Shown here: one piece after another, positions 7,389-11,302 of the stretch
Numbering within the stretch: the stretch's first letter is position 1
Layout: each line of letters starts with the position of its first letter
DNA from: JBBKWH01 sp037968855
Lineage (GTDB): Bacteria > Pseudomonadota > Gammaproteobacteria > Pseudomonadales > Moraxellaceae
Reading direction: 5' to 3'
DNA: 11,302 nucleotides
Assembly (NCBI GenBank): GCA_037968855.1
Contig: JBBKWH010000081.1
Coordinates: forward strand, 1-11,302
The notes under the pieces: generated by a model
Database searches by the model: none
The model's input: the letters and a program-made list of their open reading frames with translations, nothing else
Told to the model about the DNA's origin: nothing
Translations under genes and position numbers: made by a program

Positions 7389-7411
7389 GCTGTATACGCT
7401 CGCCATACAGC
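7389..7411. repeat. 7-bp inverted repeat between DUF924 gene and lipoprotein
   Basis: GCTGTAT (7389-7395) and ATACAGC (7405-7411) pair perfectly around a 9-nt loop. No T-run follows on either strand, so it is not a standard terminator. It lies about 20 bp upstream of the TATACT hexamer that may be the lipoprotein -10, so it could be a regulatory site or a processing hairpin. Confidence 0.4.
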
Positions 7412-7430
7412 CACATCCTTGCACAACTTT

Positions 7431-7436
7431 TATACT
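7431..7436 (+). promoter_or_regulatory. Possible -10 box of the lipoprotein gene
   Basis: TATACT matches five of six -10 consensus bases, but no acceptable -35 lies 16-18 bp upstream. If used, transcription would start near 7443, which excludes the upstream TTG (7419) as a start codon for the lipoprotein. Confidence 0.25.
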
Positions 7437-7487
7437 GATCGCATCAGTTTGGTTTGGATATTGATCATCATGGCCCTTGTCTTTGGC

Positions 7488-8105
7488 ATGGCATCACGCG
7501 TGTTGCTAGTTGGCATGACCACGGCACTGCTGCTAACAGGATGCAGCACGATGCAAGAACGTACCTTTGCCTCGTTGGGTCATTTTGAACAATTTCAGCT
7601 TAACGATGCGCTGTTTCGGGTCAGCTATGTCGGCAACGGTTATACTCGCCAAAGTGATGCCGAAGAAATCGCCTTACTTCAATCTGCCCGTGTGGCGCTG
7701 CAACATGGCTATCGGTATTTTCAGATTACCGACGACCTCTCCGCCAGCCGCGTAATTCCACCGACTCGAGCCGTGGTGTCGTTTGATGTGTATGGTGGTG
7801 GGCCTCTGTATCAACAAAACGGGGTGGTTTATCGTGGCCGAACCGCTTATGACCGCTTCTATGGCAATGGCCTGTATGACGACTGGTCGTTTCCAACCCG
7901 TATTCAGGTCAATTACACCATTGCCTGTAGCCAAACCCAAAGCACCGACAAACGTCAGTTTGATGCACAGATCATCCTCAAAACACTGGGGCCAAAATAC
8001 AATTTAAACCCCGATGGCAGCGAAAAAAACCAACCCACCAGCAGCAGTAATCTACCCATGCCCAGTAGCAGCGAAACCAGCAGTCTTGCCGACCCGTTGG
8101 GATAA
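7488..8105 (+). CDS. Predicted lipoprotein, CC0125/CC1285-like
   Basis: This is an envelope lipoprotein of unknown function. From the ATG at 7488 the protein has 205 aa: a short n-region with Arg (MASR), a hydrophobic core, and the lipobox LLTG followed by Cys19. The residue after Cys is Ser, which favours outer-membrane sorting under the Lol rules. The mature part begins with a block, FRVSYVGNGYTRQ followed by ALLQSARVALQHGYRYFQI, that resembles proteins annotated as CC0125/CC1285 family lipoprotein. A Tyr/Gly-rich middle and a Ser-rich tail (SSSNLPMPSSSETSS) follow. The start is uncertain. ATG 7470 gives a longer n-region with a poor GGA site, while 7488 gives the more typical lipoprotein signal but no clear ribosome-binding site. 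The gene ends 12 bp from the convergent ppiC with no visible terminator. Confidence 0.8.
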   Translation: MASRVLLVGMTTALLLTGCSTMQERTFASLGHFEQFQLNDALFRVSYVGNGYTRQSDAEEIALLQSARVALQHGYRYFQITDDLSASRVIPPTRAVVSFDVYGGGPLYQQNGVVYRGRTAYDRFYGNGLYDDWSFPTRIQVNYTIACSQTQSTDKRQFDAQIILKTLGPKYNLNPDGSEKNQPTSSSNLPMPSSSETSSLADPLG

Positions 8106-8117
8106 CGCTGCACCCAA

Positions 8118-8393
8118 TTAATAGCGAAATTTGACCTGCACCAAATGAAAACCAAAACTACTTTTGATCGGGCCTTGTACGGTTTTTTCAGGCCCTTTAA
8201 ACACTGCCCGATCAATCGGGCCGACCAATTGGCCTTGTTTAACTTCACCTAATTCGCCGCCTTTACGGGCAGAGCTACAGGTTGAGTGCAGTTTGGCCAG
8301 CTTAGCAAAATCTGCCCCACCAGCAATTTGCGCCTTGAGGTTGGCAGCAAGGTCTTTGTCTTTGACCAAAATATGACGAACGATGGCGGGCAT
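8118..8393 (-). CDS. ppiC: Single-domain parvulin peptidyl-prolyl isomerase
   Basis: PpiC is a cytoplasmic parvulin that accelerates cis-trans isomerisation of prolyl bonds in folding proteins. The 91-aa protein is almost the length of E. coli PpiC (93 aa) and aligns with it throughout. It has RHILVKD near the start with active-site His7, then GADFAKLAKLHSTC ending in Cys39, then GGELGEVKQGQ (45-55), the AVF motif, and FGFHLVQV near the C-terminus with the second His (83). It has no signal peptide, unlike periplasmic SurA or PpiD. The ATG at 8393 is chosen because GGAG lies 9 nt upstream and the parvulin domain starts immediately. The frame stays open up to an ATG at 8438 but those residues do not belong to the family. 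Convergent with the lipoprotein gene. Confidence 0.95.
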   Translation of the reverse strand: MPAIVRHILVKDKDLAANLKAQIAGGADFAKLAKLHSTCSSARKGGELGEVKQGQLVGPIDRAVFKGPEKTVQGPIKSSFGFHLVQVKFRY

Positions 8394-8422
8394 CAGCAGC
8401 AACTCCATAGAATAAGCGTCCA

Positions 8423-8542
8423 TCATAAAACAAAACATTCATCAGGTTTGGCCGGATAATTCGTCTGCTGCGTGCAATCAATACTGCTCAAAACAATCAT
8501 GACTTGATCGATCATCTGACCAATAATCGAAAGCTCATTCAT
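8423..8542 (-). CDS. Possible 39-aa small protein upstream of ppiC
   Basis: An ATG-started frame of 39 codons begins MNELSIIGQMIDQ and ends in ECFVL before TGA. It contains a hydrophobic stretch (MIVLSSI) and two cysteines, and codon choice is not odd. There is no clear ribosome-binding site and I recognise no family. It ends 29 bp before ppiC on the same strand, so it could be a leader gene. It could equally be chance, which is the more likely reading. Confidence 0.18.
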   Translation of the reverse strand: MNELSIIGQMIDQVMIVLSSIDCTQQTNYPAKPDECFVL

Positions 8543-8548
8543 TCTGTG

Positions 8549-8577
8549 TTTACCGCATGGCCTAAATCCTTTATGTT
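8549..8577 (+). promoter_or_regulatory. Candidate promoter of the 444-aa orphan
   Basis: TTTACC (8549-8554) and TATGTT (8572-8577), each four of six consensus bases, are separated by 17 bp. Just downstream is a small inverted repeat GATAG/CTATC (8587-8591 and 8597-8601). Predicted transcription would start about 40 nt before the 8626 start codon. Confidence 0.3.
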
Positions 8578-8625
8578 GCTTGCATAGATAGATCACCTAT
8601 CACAAACAAAAATGCTATCGGAGCC

Positions 8626-9960
8626 ATGGATGCTACGCACTCGTCTACTGTCACGTCATATCCAATTATTGACCCAGCGTTTAATCTAGATGGCAGTAGC
8701 GATGGTTTGGGACTGTCACTGGTGGCCGACCGTTATATCGTCAGCAACGATGTGATTGCCGTCAACAAAGGTGATTTGGTATTTGGTGATCTGAACAAAC
8801 AAAATGCCAAAGTATTTTTGGGTAACTCGGTGTATTCCCGTGGTCTACACGGCGTGCTACTGAGTACCTATCCAGCCGATCATCAACTGTTTAACATTCG
8901 CATCAACAATGACTTGGTGTTGTTTGATAACACCAATCAGTTTTTGACAAAAGTTGATCAAACTAGCGTCTCAAGCAGTCAGACGGCCAACGGATCAATC
9001 AGCAGCACCACCCAAAAAAATGCCAATATTATTACTTCTAACAACAGCAGCAACTATGGCTCAATCAGTGAATCATCGACTCCGCTAGGTCTAATACCGG
9101 CATCAAATGGCCAGATCATCATCGAAAAATCTATCGGTAGCTTGGTGCGAGCCAATAGCAATACTTCATTAAGTAACGATTTTTTGACCACGCCCAACAC
9201 CTATAGCATCGCCGGTCAAAGCCAAGCCTCGCAGACCACTGCCGATGACAACAGCACAGGCATCTACCTACAACTCATCTCTAACCAAACTCCCCAACTC
9301 AATGGCGTCAATTTGACGGACGAGAACTCCGTAACCAGTAATATCAATACCGAACACACTCAAGCGACCACTTTGCTCATACAGGTCGACGGCCTAATCA
9401 ATCGCTCAGAGCAAACCACAACCGTCTTAGACACTTGCTTGACCCAGACGCCCACCCCTATTTGTACCGACGATCCTAAGATCATCACCACAACCAATCA
9501 AACCTCAGTCGGTGGTGGACCTAATGCCCAAAGCACCACCTTTCCACCCGTAAATGGCGGCACGGTAACCGTTGGTACGATAGAGCCAGTCATCTCGCCC
9601 GGAGTCGTCACCGTCGGTGATATCAACAGCGAGATCCCTGCGGTAACGCCAATCGAATTTACAACTGGCACACCAGTGACTGGGTCAACACTGCCTCCAG
9701 AGACCATCGGCACACAAGTGATTACCCCTCCAGAGATTGTCATCTCCTTACCCAACATTGACCGCATTGTGACGGGGAGTAATACACCAAATCCCGATGG
9801 TGGCACAGGCGGCAATACTGGCGGCACACCGACTGGCGTCAGCAGCCCATCGATCAACATCCCAATTGACGTGGTGGTCAGCCAAACCCTACACACACCG
9901 CTAGCAGCACAACTGGCGCAAGTATCGCGCCATAAGCCATCTAGACCGTCACACACGTGA
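8626..9960 (+). CDS. Orphan Ser/Thr/Asn-rich low-complexity protein
   Basis: I recognise no family for this 444-aa protein. Residues 15-110 look foldable, with alternating hydrophobic strands (SLVADRYIVSNDVIAVNKGD, FNIRINNDLVLFD). Residues 111-240 are rich in Ser, Asn, Gln and Thr. Residues 300-410 are Thr/Pro/Gly/Val-rich, with loosely repeated TVTVGTI and VVTVGDI units and a Gly-rich linker (about 389-402). The tail is short and basic. The only cysteines, Cys271 and Cys280, are nine residues apart and could form a disulfide. The composition resembles exported surface or adhesin-like proteins, yet no signal peptide, lipobox, membrane anchor or LPXTG motif is seen. No hydrophobic leader appears in other upstream frames either. 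The in-frame stop at 8563 limits extension. ATG 8626 has GGAG only 2 nt upstream, an unusual spacing, so the start is uncertain. The stop codon lies inside a hairpin. Confidence 0.75.
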   Translation: MDATHSSTVTSYPIIDPAFNLDGSSDGLGLSLVADRYIVSNDVIAVNKGDLVFGDLNKQNAKVFLGNSVYSRGLHGVLLSTYPADHQLFNIRINNDLVLFDNTNQFLTKVDQTSVSSSQTANGSISSTTQKNANIITSNNSSNYGSISESSTPLGLIPASNGQIIIEKSIGSLVRANSNTSLSNDFLTTPNTYSIAGQSQASQTTADDNSTGIYLQLISNQTPQLNGVNLTDENSVTSNINTEHTQATTLLIQVDGLINRSEQTTTVLDTCLTQTPTPICTDDPKIITTTNQTSVGGGPNAQSTTFPPVNGGTVTVGTIEPVISPGVVTVGDINSEIPAVTPIEFTTGTPVTGSTLPPETIGTQVITPPEIVISLPNIDRIVTGSNTPNPDGGTGGNTGGTPTGVSSPSINIPIDVVVSQTLHTPLAAQLAQVSRHKPSRPSHT

Positions 9961-9986
9961 TGCAAATTAACCTTTTGCATCACGTG
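9954..9986. repeat. Perfect 13-bp hairpin over the orphan's stop codon
   Basis: CACGTGATGCAAA (9954-9966) pairs perfectly with its complement at 9974-9986 around a 7-nt loop. The TGA stop (9958-9960) is inside the left arm. No T-run follows on either strand, so it is not a standard intrinsic terminator. It may protect the mRNA 3' end, act with Rho, or bind a protein as DNA. Confidence 0.8.
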
Positions 9987-10006
9987 CGACTCACGATGGC
10001 GTGATG
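9956..10006. repeat. Three evenly spaced CGTGATG copies, alternating strand
   Basis: CGTGATG occurs at 9956-9962 (plus), 9978-9984 (minus) and 10000-10006 (plus). Each copy starts 22 bp from the previous one, about two helical turns. The middle copy can pair with either neighbour, so two hairpins would be mutually exclusive in RNA. The set fills the gap between the orphan and the phosphoesterase gene. Confidence 0.65.
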
Positions 10007-10076
10007 AGTGTTTTGCTTTGCCATAAAACAGTCATGCAAGGCTTTTACAGTCAAGCCATACCTGCCATGACATTTG

Positions 10077-10877
10077 ATGATGAATTCACTGCCCACGCTC
10101 ACCGAACCACAGACTATCCACGTCCGTAGTATTTTTTTGTCGGATATTCATTTGGGATCAGGCGGATGTAAAGCAGAGGCGCTGCTTGAGTTTTTAAAAT
10201 ATTATGAGAGTGATTATTTATTTTTGGTCGGCGATATTATCGACGGCTGGCAACTCAAATCCCGCTGGTATTGGCCACAAACCCATAATGATGTGATCCA
10301 AAAAATTCTACGCAAAGTGCGTAAAGGCACACGCGTCCGCTATATCGCGGGTAATCACGATAGCTTTGTGCGTAAGTTTATTGGCCTAACCTTTGGTGGC
10401 ATTGAGGTGTTGGATGAGTATGTGCATTTGACTGCCGATGGCAAACGCGTCTGGCTGACTCACGGCGATTATTTTGATGGCGTGGTGCAGCATTCTCGTT
10501 GGATTACTCATCTGGGCGATGTGGCTTATGAGAGTGTGCTGGTGATGAATAATCATCTCAATCGCTTACGATCACGGGTGGGTCTACCCTACTGGTCACT
10601 GTCGAGCTACCTGAAACACAAGGTTAAAAAAGCCGTGCAGTTTATTGATGCGTTTGAGCAGGCGGTAGCCAAAGAAGCCAAGCATCGCGGCATGGATGCG
10701 GTGTTGTGTGGGCATATTCATCATGCGGCGATGCGTGAGATTGATGGGGTGCTGTATCTCAACGATGGCGATTGGGTCGAGAGCCTGACTGCAATGGTTG
10801 AGCATCAGGATGGGCGGTTTGAGTTGGTCGAGTGGCAGAAGGTGCGGGGGCAGATTGGGGAGTTAGTCAACCGTTAA
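10077..10877 (+). CDS. LpxH-like calcineurin-type phosphoesterase
   Basis: This is a binuclear-metal phosphohydrolase of the calcineurin-like superfamily, related to UDP-2,3-diacylglucosamine diphosphatase (LpxH), the lipid A pathway enzyme. All metal-ligand motifs are present in its 266 aa: SDIHLG (Asp23, His25), GDIIDGW (Asp53), GNHD (92-95), THGDYFD (His129) and CGHIHH (His213, His215). It reads GNHD and GHIHH where E. coli LpxH, as I recall, has GNRD and GHTHR. It is also longer than the roughly 240 aa of LpxH. Both points suit the LpxH2-like paralogue group, whose pyrophosphatase activity is not established. No signal peptide is visible; the enzyme is probably cytoplasmic or peripheral at the inner membrane. 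The frame also has TTG 10074 and ATG 10080, and none of the three has a clear ribosome-binding site. The 3' end overlaps the convergent orphan gene by 15 bp. Confidence 0.88.
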   Translation: MMNSLPTLTEPQTIHVRSIFLSDIHLGSGGCKAEALLEFLKYYESDYLFLVGDIIDGWQLKSRWYWPQTHNDVIQKILRKVRKGTRVRYIAGNHDSFVRKFIGLTFGGIEVLDEYVHLTADGKRVWLTHGDYFDGVVQHSRWITHLGDVAYESVLVMNNHLNRLRSRVGLPYWSLSSYLKHKVKKAVQFIDAFEQAVAKEAKHRGMDAVLCGHIHHAAMREIDGVLYLNDGDWVESLTAMVEHQDGRFELVEWQKVRGQIGELVNR

Positions 10878-11228
10878 CAAATCTGTCTTACCGCCTTCAT
10901 CCAAAAGAGGCAAAAGCTGCTCTGCTTCAGCAATCAACAGTGTAGCCATCTCTCCTGTTTCAATTGCTACCCACGGATCTGCATTAAGCTCCCAGTCTTT
11001 GTACTGAAAATTTTTCCAAGCAGGCCACCATGGGCTTTTATCATTAGTTGAGTAACTTAGCTTTTGGGTCAAATGACTTCTTAAACCTTTAAATTTTCTA
11101 TCATTCTCACTCTCAACTGGTGCTGATTTTCGGCGCAAGCCAATCCTACAATCCACCTTATTCAAGCCAAAAAACTCAATACAAAACCCATATTCAGAGC
11201 CGTTAAGCGGGTTTCGATAAGTAATCAT
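10863..11228 (-). CDS. AT-rich, Trp-rich orphan protein, possible nuclease-family fragment
   Basis: The 121-aa product has no family I can name firmly. It starts MITYRNPLNGSEYGFCIEFF, is basic in the middle (FKGLRSHLTQK) and carries an aromatic cluster PWWPAWKNFQYKDW (66-79) with five Trp in all. It ends with a helical LLIAEAEQLLPLL segment. The pattern faintly recalls the C-terminal part of PD-(D/E)XK_4 type nucleases, but no catalytic residues can be assigned. ATG 11228 is preferred over 11261 because AGGA lies 4 nt upstream. An in-frame TGA lies nine nucleotides before the 11261 ATG. By hand count over 240 bases the GC content is about 39%, against about 51% in 120 bases of the neighbouring phosphoesterase gene, which suggests acquisition. 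The end overlaps that convergent gene by 15 bp. Confidence 0.6.
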   Translation of the reverse strand: MITYRNPLNGSEYGFCIEFFGLNKVDCRIGLRRKSAPVESENDRKFKGLRSHLTQKLSYSTNDKSPWWPAWKNFQYKDWELNADPWVAIETGEMATLLIAEAEQLLPLLDEGGKTDLLTVD

Positions 11229-11292
11229 GCAATCCTGCCCTTGAGTAGATTGGCAAAACATAGAGCGTCAGATCATGTATGCATGATTACTT
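11219..11292. repeat. 13-bp perfect inverted repeat around the orphan's start
   Basis: AAGTAATCATGCA (11219-11231) and its exact complement (11280-11292) are separated by 48 bp. The left arm contains the start codon of the minus-strand orphan. The right arm contains an ATG (11283-11285) on the plus strand that opens MITFYS and runs off the window. The intervening DNA holds the orphan's ribosome-binding site. Confidence 0.7.
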
Positions 11293-11302
11293 TCTATTCA
11301 GC

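Noticed and set aside
8207..8220. Inverted repeat CCCGAT/ATCGGG
   Set aside because: It lies inside the conserved ppiC coding sequence (GPIDRAVF region) with no T-run, so codon usage explains it.
8505..8514. 10-bp palindrome TGATCGATCA upstream of ppiC
   Set aside because: Short, not aligned with any promoter element, and unremarkable in a sequence rich in GATC.
9498..9983. 161-aa open frame opposite the 3' part of the 444-aa orphan
   Set aside because: It lies wholly antisense to the Thr/Pro/Gly-rich coding stretch, whose composition keeps the opposite strand free of stops. It has no ribosome-binding site or recognisable domain.

Overview
The window looks like a chromosomal segment of a gammaproteobacterium of moderate GC content, most probably from the Moraxellaceae (Acinetobacter relatives). 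This rests on protein resemblance: ParE and YqiA follow the gammaproteobacterial pattern, and the alpha/beta hydrolase, the CC0125/CC1285-like lipoprotein and the short parvulin are of types I associate with that family. No search was run, so the placement is an inference.

Layout, left to right. Positions 1-144 hold only structured non-coding DNA downstream of parE: a 16-bp palindrome, a small terminator-like hairpin and a REP-like hairpin with the GAGAGGGCTAGGGTGAGG signature. parE (145-2019, minus) encodes topoisomerase IV subunit B. yqiA (minus) lies upstream of it, and the 122-bp gap between them contains tandem repeats. A divergent 345-bp region leads to a plus-strand GxSxG alpha/beta hydrolase whose promoter overlaps a perfect 16-bp palindrome. 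A bidirectional terminator (4388-4416) separates the hydrolase from a minus-strand gshA-dsbB pair with overlapping stop and start codons. Divergent from gshA is a DUF924 protein, followed by a small lipoprotein. The lipoprotein converges on ppiC (minus), a single-domain parvulin.

The right third is the least ordinary part. A 444-aa Ser/Thr/Asn- and then Thr/Pro/Gly-rich protein (8626-9960) has no recognisable signal peptide and no family I know. Its stop codon lies inside a perfect 13-bp hairpin, and the arm motif CGTGATG occurs three times at 22-bp intervals in alternating orientation. Next come an LpxH-like calcineurin phosphoesterase and, converging with a 15-bp overlap, an AT-rich, Trp-rich 121-aa orphan (minus). 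The start codon of the orphan lies in one arm of a 13-bp inverted repeat that reaches almost to the window edge.

Most genes are housekeeping: DNA decatenation, glutathione synthesis, disulfide formation, peptidyl-prolyl isomerisation and perhaps lipid A-related hydrolysis. gshA with dsbB joins a cytoplasmic thiol-reductant enzyme to a periplasmic thiol-oxidant one. I see no tRNA, rRNA, CRISPR array, transposase or phage gene. I do not see a clear new multi-gene system. The best leads are the 444-aa orphan with its 3' repeat structure, the putative operator at the hydrolase promoter, and the right-edge orphan.
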